Shown here: in pieces, positions 16,975 through 26,732 of the stretch | How positions within the stretch are numbered: the first letter of the stretch is position 1 | How the letters are laid out: the number at the start of each line of letters is the position of its first letter | Source: Winogradskyella ouciana | GTDB taxonomy: Bacteria > Bacteroidota > Bacteroidia > Flavobacteriales > Flavobacteriaceae | NCBI RefSeq assembly: GCF_009709615.1 | Contig: NZ_WJYA01000002.1 | Coordinates: forward strand, 395,656-459,655 | Direction of reading: 5' to 3' | Length of the DNA: 64,000 bases | The notes under the pieces: generated by a model | Database searches by the model: none | Told to the model about the DNA's origin: nothing | What the model saw: the letters and a program-made list of their open reading frames with translations, nothing else | Program-made: the position numbers and the translations under genes

Positions 16975-19035
16975 CTAACTTGAAATACCTTCCAAATCTA
17001 AGAGAAATGCAAATTCCTCGGCATCTTCCTTAAGGCTTTCAAAACGGCCAGACGCACCGCCATGACCAGCATCCATGTTAGTTTTTAGATATAATTTATT
17101 AGAATCTGTTTTTATATTCCTCAGTTTAGCAACCCATTTAGCCGGCTCCCAATATTGTACCTGAGAATCGTTAAGACCTGTTGTAACCAGCATATTAGGA
17201 TATGCTTTTGACTGTAAATTATCGTAAGGCGAATAGGATTTAATATAGTTATAATAGAGAATATCGTTTGGATTTCCCCATTCATCATATTCACCAGTTG
17301 TTAAAGGAATTGAATCATCTAGCATTGTTGTTACCACATCCACAAAGGGCACAGCTGCAATAATGCCATTATACAATTCTGGTGCTTCATTAATTATTGC
17401 TCCCATTAGCAACCCTCCTGCACTTCCGCCCATGGCATACAAATGTTTTGAAGATGTATAACGTTCTTTAATTAAGTGGATAGAACATGCTATAAAATCT
17501 TTAAACGTATTTTTCTTTTTTAACAGTTTTCCGTCTTCGTACCACTGGCGCCCAAGGTACTCACCACCTCTAACATGAGCTATAACGTAAATAAAACCTC
17601 TATCCAACAAGCTTAAACGTACAGAAGAAAAATAAGGGTCTACAGTAGAGCCATAGCTACCGTAAGCATACTGTAATAAAGGATTATTTCCATCTTTCTT
17701 AATTCCTTTTTTGTAAACCACAGACATCGGTATCTTGGTTCCATCCTCCGCTGTGGCCCAAATGCGCTCAGAAGTATAATTTTCTTTTTTGAATTTTCCG
17801 CCCAAAACCTCTTGTTCTTTAAGAACTGTCTTAGTCTTAGTACGCATATTGAATTCTATCACCGAGGATGGCGTTGTTAGGGAATTGTACCCATAGCGCA
17901 ACAATTCGGTATCAAAGTCTACATTGGTACCTGTATATGCGGTATACGTCTCATTATCGAACGGTAAGTAATAGTCTTGGGTTCCGTCCCACCTTTTTAT
18001 TCTTATTTCATTGAGCCCATTACTTCTTTCGCTTACCACTAGGTAATCTTTAAAAATATCTATGTTCTCAATAAGGACATCCTTTCTATGTGCTATGACT
18101 TCTTCCCAATTATTTATTTTGCGATCTTCTTCTCTGCATTTCATTAACTTAAAGTTTGTCGCTTTGTCCTTGTTGGTTAAAATGTAGAAATGATTCTTAT
18201 AATGAGAAATACTGTACTCTAGTCCTCTAACTCTTTTTTGAAAGACTTCAAATTTTCCGTCGGGTTGGTCTGCATTAAGGATATGGTACTCGTTGGTTAA
18301 TGTGCTATAACAAGCGATGATGATATATTTTCGGGATTTGGATTTGTACACTGTAACACCAAAAGTATCGTCTCCTTCTTGAAATATTAATTCATCATCT
18401 TTTTCTCCTAATTTATGCTTATAAATCTGATATGCTCTAAGCGTAACCTCATCTTTCTTAGTGTAGAAAAGTGTTTTATTGTCATTTGCCCAGCTTGAAG
18501 ATCCTGTAGTATGCAAAACTCTATCATTTGCAACTTCTCCCGATTCAATATTTTTTACATGTATGGTGTAATTCCTTCTCCCTGTGGTATCAACTCCGTA
18601 TGAAACCAATTTATTATTAGGGCTGACACTAATGCCTGCCAATTTAAAGTAACTATGGCCTTCTGCCATTTTATTACAATCAAATAATACTTCTTCAGGA
18701 TTGTTCAACGAATCTTTCTTTCGAGAATAAATTGGATAACCCTTTCCTTTTTCAAATCTAGTGATGTACCAATAGCCGTTATACTTATAAGGCACTGAAG
18801 AATCATCCTCTTTGATTCTGGCTTTCATTTCTTCAAACAAATCTTTTTGAAAACCTTTTGTATGAGCCATTTGCGTGTCGCAGTACTCGTTTTCTGCATT
18901 AAGGTAGTTGATGACCTCAGGATGATCTCTGTCTTTCATCCAAAAGTAATTATCAACACGTAGATCACCATGCTTTTCTAAGTGATGAGGAATCTTCTTT
19001 GCAATTGGAGGTTTTACATTAGAATGTTTTGTCAT
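16975..19035 (-). CDS. ptrB: Oligopeptidase B (S9A prolyl oligopeptidase family)
   Basis: A 686-residue serine peptidase with the family layout: a seven-bladed propeller (residues about 70-400) and a C-terminal alpha/beta hydrolase. The nucleophile serine sits in MGGSAGGLL (about residue 530), and the final catalytic histidine is in MDAGHGGASGR. The opening PPIAKKIPHHLEKHGDLRVDNYFWMKD is the typical N-terminus (quoted here only as motif DNYFWMKD). Oligopeptidase B cuts small peptides after Arg or Lys. Acidic S1 residues cannot be confirmed by eye, so prolyl oligopeptidase remains possible. No signal peptide is present, which agrees with a cytoplasmic enzyme. It is divergent from ybaB. Confidence 0.88.
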   Translation of the reverse strand: MTKHSNVKPPIAKKIPHHLEKHGDLRVDNYFWMKDRDHPEVINYLNAENEYCDTQMAHTKGFQKDLFEEMKARIKEDDSSVPYKYNGYWYITRFEKGKGYPIYSRKKDSLNNPEEVLFDCNKMAEGHSYFKLAGISVSPNNKLVSYGVDTTGRRNYTIHVKNIESGEVANDRVLHTTGSSSWANDNKTLFYTKKDEVTLRAYQIYKHKLGEKDDELIFQEGDDTFGVTVYKSKSRKYIIIACYSTLTNEYHILNADQPDGKFEVFQKRVRGLEYSISHYKNHFYILTNKDKATNFKLMKCREEDRKINNWEEVIAHRKDVLIENIDIFKDYLVVSERSNGLNEIRIKRWDGTQDYYLPFDNETYTAYTGTNVDFDTELLRYGYNSLTTPSSVIEFNMRTKTKTVLKEQEVLGGKFKKENYTSERIWATAEDGTKIPMSVVYKKGIKKDGNNPLLQYAYGSYGSTVDPYFSSVRLSLLDRGFIYVIAHVRGGEYLGRQWYEDGKLLKKKNTFKDFIACSIHLIKERYTSSKHLYAMGGSAGGLLMGAIINEAPELYNGIIAAVPFVDVVTTMLDDSIPLTTGEYDEWGNPNDILYYNYIKSYSPYDNLQSKAYPNMLVTTGLNDSQVQYWEPAKWVAKLRNIKTDSNKLYLKTNMDAGHGGASGRFESLKEDAEEFAFLLDLEGISS

Positions 19036-19077
19036 TTGTTTTTAAGAAAAAATTAGTCTAAAAGTGGCGCAATTTAG

Positions 19078-19085
19078 TAATTTTG
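19078..19085 (+). promoter_or_regulatory. -7 box upstream of the YbaB gene
   Basis: TAATTTTG matches TAnnTTTG, 28 bp before the ATG at 19114. Confidence 0.45.
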
Positions 19086-19113
19086 CATCGTATTAATTTA
19101 AAAGGCTATAACT

Positions 19114-19437
19114 ATGTTTGGAGATATGATGGGAATGATGAGCAAATTAAAAGAAGCTCAAAAAAAAGTGGAAGAAACCAAAGAACGCTTACACACTGTT
19201 TTAATAGATGAAATAAGCAATGATGAAAAGCTTAAAGTTACTATAACTGCCAATAGAACTCTGAAATCCATATCAATTGATGACGAGCTTCTTCAAGACA
19301 AAGAAATGTTAGAGGATTACTTAATCCTAACACTCAATAAAGCGATAGAGAAAGCAACGGAAGTTCATGAAACCGAAATCGCTGCTGTAGCTAAAGAAGG
19401 CATGCCCAACATTCCAGGGATGGATATGTTTAAATAA
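19114..19437 (+). CDS. YbaB/EbfC family nucleoid-associated protein
   Basis: A 107-residue DNA-binding protein of the YbaB/EbfC family. The N-terminus is Met-rich ([21 protein letters not shown]), an amphipathic helix is followed by the central strands ([17 protein letters not shown]), and the end helix contains [12 protein letters not shown] with PGMDMFK at the terminus. Such proteins form dimers shaped like tweezers that bind DNA. The family often lies beside dnaX and recR, but here dnaX is 35 kb away. The gene seems monocistronic. Confidence 0.9.
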   Translation: MFGDMMGMMSKLKEAQKKVEETKERLHTVLIDEISNDEKLKVTITANRTLKSISIDDELLQDKEMLEDYLILTLNKAIEKATEVHETEIAAVAKEGMPNIPGMDMFK

Positions 19438-19681
19438 AGCTTCTACTTCTACTTTTACTTTCTTTTTTCATTATTAGGTATATGCGCATCTGTATATTTA
19501 AGAAATAGTATTTTATAAATTTCTCTTCTATATAAATACAATACTTTACTAATCAATTAGTTAAGGTGCAAGTAAATTCCCATCCAAATACTTATTTTAA
19601 CGACGAAATGCAATGTGTTTTTATTAAAACAGGAAGATTGGTATTTGGTCTAAAAAATATTACTAAAAAAACGTTAAATTT

Positions 19682-19689
19682 TATATTTG
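19682..19689 (+). promoter_or_regulatory. -7 box upstream of the 19723 lipoprotein
   Basis: TATATTTG matches TAnnTTTG, 33 bp before the start codon. Confidence 0.45.
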
Positions 19690-19722
19690 GTTAGTATTAA
19701 TGCTATTAACCAATTTATAATC

Positions 19723-20925
19723 ATGAAAAAAATCTCAAAATTTTTATTACTTGCGGTGCTAGTAATTTTTGCATCGTGTCAAAAGGAATCAACTGAAGAT
19801 CAAGCTTTAGAAGAGCGACAAGCTGAGTTACGTTTTGACAAAGATGGAAACGTTGTGTCTGACGGTGAAGAAGACAAAGAATTAATTTTCAATGAAAACA
19901 GTGAAATTCTGAATGACAATACCCTAATGAATGTTGGTATGTCTAACTTAAGCACTGGTGGCTCAGTGGCTCAGGTTTACAATGTCATTGATGCAGACAG
20001 AGCACCTAACAGTAACGATGGACAACCTATATCTAATATGTGGTGGTCTATTACCGGAACAGACTATGATAGTCCTTCGTCATATTACAGTGCTGTAAAT
20101 GATGATAACATGGTTTTTACTGAGTATACAGACGGTTCCGCTCATTTAGTAGGAACTACGGTTTCTGGTACATGTGTAGTGGATGTTGACGTTTGGTTTA
20201 TAAACAAAAAGACATGGGCTGAATGGCAAGCCATCGGTGGTGGTCACAAAAAAGAAGGTACTGCTGGTGATGCATCTAATTCTGAAGACATGAACTTCTA
20301 TGTTATAGATGAAACTAGAAGTACATTAACTGCCAATGGTGGTGATTGTGATTTAACTGGTACTTTTGGCTTAACTCAAAGACCTGACCCAAACGATCCT
20401 AGCACTCCAAATTTTGGTGCTCATGTAGGTCCTGGTGGAGCTAACTACGATTCAAACATCGGAGCTCTAGGTTTAAGTACTTGGGGCTGGATAACGGATC
20501 TATCTACAGGTGAACTCCTTTACATTATGGATTTCAACTTCAGATTAGAACTTGATGAAGAAGAGTGTAATGACTGTATTGGTGATGTTACTGACCTAAC
20601 CTTAAACTGGGATTGGCACAATGATTACAGAGTAAGAGTATATCAACGTTACGAAAACACATGGTGTGCTACTAAGATATTTGATAGTGTAGTTGGTGCA
20701 AATGAAAACTTTACTATCAACGGTGCTAACGCTGACGGTACTTTTGGTAAGTACGTTTACATTTATGTAGGTAACTGTTATTATACCAAGATTAAAACCA
20801 ACTGCTGGTTGAATATTGGACCAGGTTACAGACGTGGAGTGATAGAAGTAGTAAGCGGACATAGTTCTCAAGGTGGAGAGTTATGTGAGTATGATCCTCC
20901 TCAGTACTGGTGCTGGTGGTGGTAG
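19723..20925 (+). CDS. Exported lipoprotein of unknown function with Trp-rich C-terminus
   Basis: A 400-residue lipoprotein. The start at 19723 gives a signal peptide with lipobox (MKKISKFLLLAVLVIFASC, lipidated Cys 19); the upstream ATG-like start at 19687 would add 12 residues and is less likely. After the lipobox comes an acidic linker (KESTEDQALEE), then an all-beta mature domain of about 340 residues with several paired cysteines (for example DVDVW, GGDCDLTGTFG, EEECNDC). The sequence ends in a run of aromatic residues, YWCWWW, which is unusual. Function is not recognised. The extracellular-type cysteines and the beta content suggest a cell-surface or secreted domain. A bidirectional terminator follows, and the gene is likely transcribed alone. 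Confidence 0.75.
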   Translation: MKKISKFLLLAVLVIFASCQKESTEDQALEERQAELRFDKDGNVVSDGEEDKELIFNENSEILNDNTLMNVGMSNLSTGGSVAQVYNVIDADRAPNSNDGQPISNMWWSITGTDYDSPSSYYSAVNDDNMVFTEYTDGSAHLVGTTVSGTCVVDVDVWFINKKTWAEWQAIGGGHKKEGTAGDASNSEDMNFYVIDETRSTLTANGGDCDLTGTFGLTQRPDPNDPSTPNFGAHVGPGGANYDSNIGALGLSTWGWITDLSTGELLYIMDFNFRLELDEEECNDCIGDVTDLTLNWDWHNDYRVRVYQRYENTWCATKIFDSVVGANENFTINGANADGTFGKYVYIYVGNCYYTKIKTNCWLNIGPGYRRGVIEVVSGHSSQGGELCEYDPPQYWCWWW

Positions 20926-20985
20926 AAATATCCCTAATAAATATCCCTAACACTAACATTAACATACGGTATTAATAATACTAAG

Positions 20986-21021
20986 AAAAGGAGACAATAA
21001 TTAATTTGTCTCCTTTTTTTA
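20986..21021. terminator. Bidirectional terminator
   Basis: AAAAGGAGACAA (20986-20997) pairs with TTGTCTCCTTTT (21006-21017), followed by a T run. It separates the lipoprotein gene from the converging glycosyltransferase. Confidence 0.85.
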
Positions 21022-21069
21022 TACTATCTATCTTAAGTTTTTACAACGGAAAATGGCTGTCGAGAGAAA

Positions 21070-22077
21070 TTATTTAAGCAACGGATTGAACAACCTAAAC
21101 AAAACATAAAACAAGTTCTTGTTGTTAAATAGTTTTGTCAAAATGGTATAGGTCACCCCTTTGTAATCTTTGCCAACAAAACTATCCATAGGATAAGCAC
21201 CAGTAGTGGATAGCTCATTCATTACAAGCTTTACTCTGTCTATAGTTAGTGTAGATTTCATCATTCTTACCATCATAAAAAACACAAAAGACTGTTGTCT
21301 CGTTCTTAAGCGTTTAATACAATTTGGATTTGAATTGTTCTTTTCTAAATCTTCAATAATGGACTCAAATATTATAGCGGCATTTCTGTTATCATCTATA
21401 ACTCTCAAATAATGTGTCGGCTCCTTGCTCTTCATGGCAGAATCTTTAACAATTAAATGCCTATGGGCATCTATCGGAAATTTGGCTATTCTATTTGCCT
21501 TTAAAAATAATTGTGGTGTTATAATAGCATCCTCCATCCATCTATCTTCTATAAATCTGATCTTTGTTTCTTCAATAAATGATCTTTTAATAATATACCA
21601 CCATACTTCATTTTGATATCGATTATTAGCTATATAATCTACACCATTATATATCTTAGTGCTTTGTATATTCTTAGCTTGTGGGCTTTCACTAAAAAAA
21701 TTTGGGTCAGTTGTTTGTTTGGACAAAAAAGTTAATATATCCAGTGAATTATTTATTGCTTCATTAAGAATAGACTGTAAAACATTTTTAGTCAAATAAT
21801 CGTCTGGGTCTATAAAGTAAATATATTCTCCTTTTGCCAAAGACATACCCATGTTTCTTGCACTACCCACTCCACCATTGGTTTTGGTGAATACATTAAT
21901 ATTAGAGTATTCTTTTTCAAATTTTAAAGCAACTTCTAAACTATTGTCTGTAGAGCCGTCATTAATTACTAAAATCTCATAACCTTCTGGTTTTAAGTTT
22001 TGTCTTAGTAAACTATCTATGCATTTACCAAGGAAATGTCCAGAATTATAAAGTGGGATGATAATACTTAGCTTCAT
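21070..22077 (-). CDS. Family 2 glycosyltransferase
   Basis: A 335-residue GT-A enzyme. The N-terminus SIIIPLYNSGHFLGKCIDSLL, the motif INDGSTDNS and the DxD motif in FIDPDDYL (about residue 90) are the usual nucleotide-sugar binding features. A charged region and a WMED motif follow, as in GT2 enzymes. It is 7 bp downstream of a closely related GT2 gene on the same strand; the two share order and motifs throughout, so one arose by duplication. The likely role is addition of sugars to an envelope polysaccharide or glycoprotein (inference). Confidence 0.85.
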   Translation of the reverse strand: MKLSIIIPLYNSGHFLGKCIDSLLRQNLKPEGYEILVINDGSTDNSLEVALKFEKEYSNINVFTKTNGGVGSARNMGMSLAKGEYIYFIDPDDYLTKNVLQSILNEAINNSLDILTFLSKQTTDPNFFSESPQAKNIQSTKIYNGVDYIANNRYQNEVWWYIIKRSFIEETKIRFIEDRWMEDAIITPQLFLKANRIAKFPIDAHRHLIVKDSAMKSKEPTHYLRVIDDNRNAAIIFESIIEDLEKNNSNPNCIKRLRTRQQSFVFFMMVRMMKSTLTIDRVKLVMNELSTTGAYPMDSFVGKDYKGVTYTILTKLFNNKNLFYVLFRLFNPLLK

Positions 22078-22084
22078 ATATACC

Positions 22085-23116
22085 TTAAAAGTTTAATAGT
22101 CTAAACCTGTAAAGCAACCTACATGGAAACAATATTGTGTAAAATAAAAACTTGTTATTGAAAATATAGATTAGAGTATTATGTTTAAGAGAATTATAGC
22201 GTTCTCCTATGAAGTTTTTTATTGGATAGGCATCAATCGCTTTAAGTTTTTTAAGTATTTTATTTATTTCACTGATTGAAATTCCCGATTTAATTAATGT
22301 ATAGAACATTACATATACATTAACATCGCGCCAATGCTCTACTTTATGAACTACATCATCCAATTTTGGGTCATTTTTTTTGGCAATATCAGAAGCTAAT
22401 AAATTATAACGATCAAAAATCTCCATATAATTATCAATCATTTTAGCTAGATGTTTCCTTTCATTGCTATTCATAATCGAGGTTGGCACTATTACATACC
22501 TATGAATATCTATGGGCAAATATAGCATGCGTTTAGCCATATGAAATAACCTAAGGGTGAAAGGCCCATCACCTAATGGATTATTTTCATCAAAGCTCAA
22601 TGCATGTTTTTTCATAAAATCTCTTTTTATGAAATACCACCACACAGTGTTAGCATGGTATGCATTATTTGCCAAAAAATGATTACCACTTTCCACCTCT
22701 ACGCTTAGCTTTTGATCATTCTTTGTGGATGCATGCAAATCTTTTCTAGGTGTAGAAATATAATCAAAACCCAAAACATCAACATCCTTTTCAATCGCTA
22801 TATTAATAATTTTACCCAATGAATTATGAACGATATAGTCATCCGAATCTAGGTTGTATATATACTTCCCATTAGCTAATTGCAATAACTTGTTTCGAGT
22901 AGCGTATAGACCAATATTCTCATGTGTGTAAAGTCTTATGTTATCGTACTCCTCTGCATAGTGCTTAGCAATTTCATATGAGCTGTCCGTAGAACCATCA
23001 TTGAGTACAATTATTTCATAATCCTCAGTAGGAATGTCTTGATTAATCACACTGTCTAAACAGTTGCTGATGTGGTCCTCGACATTATACATTGGAATTA
23101 AAACGCTAAGTTTCAT
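22085..23116 (-). CDS. Family 2 glycosyltransferase (paralogue of the 21070 gene)
   Basis: A 343-residue GT-A glycosyltransferase with the motifs VLIPMYNVEDHISNCLDS, LNDGSTDSS and the DxD sequence NLDSDDYIV (about residue 91). It is similar to the downstream gene in length and in motif placement, including KRDFM and FxLRLF-type segments, so the two form a tandem duplicate. The gene is first in a two-gene leftward operon, 7 bp from the next. The acceptor sugar is not evident. Confidence 0.85.
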   Translation of the reverse strand: MKLSVLIPMYNVEDHISNCLDSVINQDIPTEDYEIIVLNDGSTDSSYEIAKHYAEEYDNIRLYTHENIGLYATRNKLLQLANGKYIYNLDSDDYIVHNSLGKIINIAIEKDVDVLGFDYISTPRKDLHASTKNDQKLSVEVESGNHFLANNAYHANTVWWYFIKRDFMKKHALSFDENNPLGDGPFTLRLFHMAKRMLYLPIDIHRYVIVPTSIMNSNERKHLAKMIDNYMEIFDRYNLLASDIAKKNDPKLDDVVHKVEHWRDVNVYVMFYTLIKSGISISEINKILKKLKAIDAYPIKNFIGERYNSLKHNTLIYIFNNKFLFYTILFPCRLLYRFRLLNF

Positions 23117-23203
23117 GGTTAAAATTTAGGTAGGACGAAAGTATAAGTATTACACAACACCTCTAAATATTCTCGTTAATGTGTTGAAGATAAACTTTCA
23201 AAA

Positions 23204-24223
23204 TCAGAACGCACTTAACAAATTTAGTAACTTTTTGTGCATTTGGTCTGTGTAGTCTAAATGTGTAACCATTCGTAACTTATTACTTCCCATACCAATA
23301 ATATGAATGTTTTTGTCTTTCAGTATATTTAAAAATTGTGTTTCGTCAATATCATCATTCAATTCAAAAATAACTATGTTGGTTTCAATAGGCTCTACTT
23401 TCTTAATCTGATTTAATTGTGAGAGCACCTCTCCTATTTCCTTAGCTTTTTTGTGATCTTCTGTTAATCGTTCAAAATGATTATCCAAGGCATAAAGTCC
23501 TGCTGCAGCCAAATACCCTACTTGCCGCATACCTCCACCGAGAATTTTTCTTACTCTAATGGCACCTTTCATAATCTCTTTGTTACCCATTAACACAGAA
23601 CCAATTGGGCAACCTAATCCTTTGCTCAGGCAAACTGAAATTGTATCAAACAACTCTCCATATTGCTCAGGATTTTCATCTTTGGCAATTAAGGCGTTCC
23701 AAAGTCTTGCACCATCTAAATGATAGCCTAAATTATGTGTATCTGCCACTTTTCTCAACTTCTTAAGTTCTTCAAAATCCCAGCAGGCTCCACCTCCTTT
23801 ATTTGTGGTATTTTCTACAGCAATTAAAGACGTTAATGGACTATGATAAAAATCTGGTGGGTTTATGGAAGCTTCTGCTTGTTCTGCCGTAAACATTCCA
23901 CGATGTCCATCCACCAGCTTACAAGAAATGCCACTATTAAATGAAGCTCCACCTCCTTCATAGTTATAAATATGTGCATACTTATCACAGATGACCTGTT
24001 CACCTGGATTGGTATGCAACTTTAGTGCCGCTTGATTAGCCATACTACCCGTTGGAAAAAACAAAGCTTCATCCATACCGAACATATTGGCTAAGCGCTT
24101 TTCCAAAGCATTTACTGTTGGGTCTTCTTTATATACATCATCACCAACTTCTGCCGTTAGCATAGCTTCTAACATGCTTTTAGTTGGTTTTGTAACGGTA
24201 TCGCTTCTTAAGTCTATTATCAT
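23204..24223 (-). CDS. ltaE: Low-specificity L-threonine aldolase
   Basis: A 339-residue PLP enzyme that splits threonine and allo-threonine into glycine and acetaldehyde. Motifs include the opening IIDLRSDTVTKPT, the active-site loop FFPTGSMANQAAL (about residue 57), HLDGARLWNA (about 170), and the PLP lysine in VCLSKGLGCPIGS (about residue 200). The length fits the family. It is 3 bp downstream of the large metalloprotease gene on the same strand, so the two are likely co-transcribed. Confidence 0.92.
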   Translation of the reverse strand: MIIDLRSDTVTKPTKSMLEAMLTAEVGDDVYKEDPTVNALEKRLANMFGMDEALFFPTGSMANQAALKLHTNPGEQVICDKYAHIYNYEGGGASFNSGISCKLVDGHRGMFTAEQAEASINPPDFYHSPLTSLIAVENTTNKGGGACWDFEELKKLRKVADTHNLGYHLDGARLWNALIAKDENPEQYGELFDTISVCLSKGLGCPIGSVLMGNKEIMKGAIRVRKILGGGMRQVGYLAAAGLYALDNHFERLTEDHKKAKEIGEVLSQLNQIKKVEPIETNIVIFELNDDIDETQFLNILKDKNIHIIGMGSNKLRMVTHLDYTDQMHKKLLNLLSAF

Positions 24224-24226
24224 GTT

Positions 24227-26629
24227 CTAATTTGAATTATAATTACAAATATCACTACCAATTGGCGAACCATCTGGTATTTTTGGTGATGCCTCAATCT
24301 TAAATTTTTCTGGATGCTCATAAAATTCTTTAATCAAGAAATTGTATTGCATCTTCATTTCGTCTAGAGATAAATTTCCTTGGGCAATATTGCGTATAGC
24401 ATTGTTTGCTATGGCTTTTGTCTGAAAATAGCTTTCATCATTCGTAGCTAAATTCATTAAATACTTTAAAACATTTACATTTATCTGCTGTTGAATTTCC
24501 ACTAAATAAGCGTCTTCAAAGGTCTTTTCAAAAGTCTGTTTTATTATATCATCAATTACAGCATCTAAACTCAATTGATTATTATCCAAACTCTTTTGTA
24601 GCACCAATCTATTGGCTCGCTGTGGATGTAACAAATATTTTAAGGTCATATCACTCGAAGTATTTGCAGCACTCAAAGGATCAAAAGCAACACCTGTTTT
24701 TCCTTTAAAGGATTCTCGAGAACGGTTATAACCAAATGCTCTAGGTGGAAATAGGTTCAATTTGTTCTTAGGAATTGCCAAAGTTTCAGCGTTTAAAGTT
24801 TTTAAAACCGCTTCTAAAGTTTCCTTTTGAATATCAACATCAATAAGTTCTACCGTGAATTGCCCATCTTCTTTTAAAGTATAGTTATAATCTAAACCTC
24901 CAATAACCTTAGTTGCCGCTTCCACCTGATAGCGATGATAAAAATATAAGGGTACAAATACATCCTCTAAAACGGAATATGGCTCATAACTCCTAATATT
25001 ATCTTCCGAAAAATTTAAAATCGCTTTTTTACGCAATTCTAAAACATTATTTAGCTCATCTGCTGCAGATTTACCGTTATCCCATAAATGTGATAATGCA
25101 TGTGCTCCACCAGAGGCTCTTGCATCAGAATCCGTTATAAATCGTAATCCTGAATCCTGTGCTTCTTTCAATATTTGATTTAATGCTTCTTCTTCATCTG
25201 CATTTTTATCAAATTCAGAATAACTGTAAGCCACGGTAACCTTATCCCACTCACCTATTCCTGTAGCGTAAGCATTACTAAAATCAATATCTCCATTATT
25301 GAGCGAAATCTGAGGATGTGGGTAATCCATTACCGAAGCTCTATCGTTGGTACTTGCCGCAAAGTTGTGTGCAAACCCTATGGTGTGTCCTACTTCATGA
25401 GCGCTCAATTGACGTATTCTCGCCAAAGCCATGTCTAACATAGGTTGATAATTATCATCGCTTTCGGCAAAGGGTTTATTCATTAAGGCTTGTGCAATCA
25501 TATAATCTTGACGAATCCGCAAACTTCCCAAACTTACATGGCCTTTTATTATTTCTCCTGTTCTTGGGTCAACAACACTCGCTCCATAGCTCCAACCTCG
25601 TGTACTTCTGTGCACCCATTGGATGACATTATAACGGCAATCCATAGGATCTGCATCCTTAGGTAGCATTTTCACCTGAAATGCATCTTTAAAGCCAATA
25701 GCTTCGTAGGCTTCGTTCCACCAACGTGCACCATCCAACAATGCAGAGCGTACAGGTTCTGGCGTACCAGGATCGAGATAATAGATTATCGGCTCTTTTG
25801 CTTCACTGATTTCAGCATTTGGGTTTTTCTTTTCTAAACGATGCCTAATGATATACCGTTTTCTAATATCCTCTTGAATTGGCGCAGCATAATCCATAAA
25901 AGAGATGGATATTGCTCCGCTTCGAGGGTCAAATTCACGTGGCTCATAATCGTTACCTGGTAATTTTATAAACGAGTGATGTTGGACTACAGTCACTAAA
26001 GACGACGTAGGTGTAACACTTCTTAAATTTTTACCTGTTGGTTGACCCTTAAAGGTTAGCATAGCTTCAAACTCAACATTCTCAGGAAATGCCTTTGTAC
26101 GCTCTAACGACAAAGCACTTTTTGAAGCATCAATTTTATAAGTACCTTCTTTTCTTTGTTTTAATCTATAGGCTACTCCATGGGTATCTTCCATTAAAAA
26201 TGGTGTGAAATCAACTATGAAATTTCCTTTGTCTTCCGAGAGGATTTTAAACCCGAATAATACTGATTTGGCGAAGGCCTGTTCAATACTTTTACGCTCT
26301 AATTCATTATCCGTATTGGCTCTGAATTTTAAATTTGGTTGAATTAACAGCAATTTGTTACCTGCTTTTTGAAAATACACCAAACGCTCATTGCCCAACT
26401 GCCCTCTATCCAATCCAATATCATTACTACCAACACCTGATGCCAATGAGTTCACATAAAGAAATTCCTCATTCAGTTTTTTAACCTTTAAAAATATTTT
26501 GTCTGTGCTTTCTTCGTAGTAAAAATCAAAAAAGCCTTCATAAAACTTAAGGTCCTTTTTGTTTAAAATCTGTGCATTTAACTGTAAACATGCCAGTAAG
26601 AAGATTAAAGGAAGGTATAGTTTTTTCAT
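24227..26629 (-). CDS. Secreted zinc-dependent metalloprotease (DUF5117/DUF4953 type)
   Basis: An 800-residue exported protease. It has a signal peptide (MKKLYLPLIFLLACLQLNA) and two long beta-type domains before the catalytic motif AHEVGHTIGFAHN at about residue 415. This gives two zinc histidines (HEVGH) and a third in FAHN, of the metzincin-like HExGHxxGxxH class. Further family marks are STRGWSYGASVVDPRTGE and DDSSVMDYPHP-type sequences. Members are common in Bacteroidota and are thought to act in the periplasm or outside. The N-terminal KFYEGFFDFYYEE region matches DUF5117. It is the first gene of a leftward pair with ltaE and begins about 105 bp from the divergent prfB. Confidence 0.85.
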   Translation of the reverse strand: MKKLYLPLIFLLACLQLNAQILNKKDLKFYEGFFDFYYEESTDKIFLKVKKLNEEFLYVNSLASGVGSNDIGLDRGQLGNERLVYFQKAGNKLLLIQPNLKFRANTDNELERKSIEQAFAKSVLFGFKILSEDKGNFIVDFTPFLMEDTHGVAYRLKQRKEGTYKIDASKSALSLERTKAFPENVEFEAMLTFKGQPTGKNLRSVTPTSSLVTVVQHHSFIKLPGNDYEPREFDPRSGAISISFMDYAAPIQEDIRKRYIIRHRLEKKNPNAEISEAKEPIIYYLDPGTPEPVRSALLDGARWWNEAYEAIGFKDAFQVKMLPKDADPMDCRYNVIQWVHRSTRGWSYGASVVDPRTGEIIKGHVSLGSLRIRQDYMIAQALMNKPFAESDDNYQPMLDMALARIRQLSAHEVGHTIGFAHNFAASTNDRASVMDYPHPQISLNNGDIDFSNAYATGIGEWDKVTVAYSYSEFDKNADEEEALNQILKEAQDSGLRFITDSDARASGGAHALSHLWDNGKSAADELNNVLELRKKAILNFSEDNIRSYEPYSVLEDVFVPLYFYHRYQVEAATKVIGGLDYNYTLKEDGQFTVELIDVDIQKETLEAVLKTLNAETLAIPKNKLNLFPPRAFGYNRSRESFKGKTGVAFDPLSAANTSSDMTLKYLLHPQRANRLVLQKSLDNNQLSLDAVIDDIIKQTFEKTFEDAYLVEIQQQINVNVLKYLMNLATNDESYFQTKAIANNAIRNIAQGNLSLDEMKMQYNFLIKEFYEHPEKFKIEASPKIPDGSPIGSDICNYNSN

Positions 26630-26706
26630 ATTAAGAATATTGAGTCATAAAACTACGGAATTTCTAAAAAACCGATTGAAAATTATGGCACTTTAACGAG
26701 GCATAT

Positions 26707-26714
26707 TATATTTG
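26707..26714 (+). promoter_or_regulatory. -7 box upstream of prfB
   Basis: TATATTTG matches TAnnTTTG, 18 bp before the prfB ATG at 26733. Confidence 0.45.
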
Positions 26715-26732
26715 CAGAAATTACGACTACTT

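Noticed and set aside
26684..26700. Third sigma-54 site (TGGCACT) between the protease and prfB
   Set aside because: There is no TTGC-type -12 element at the right spacing.
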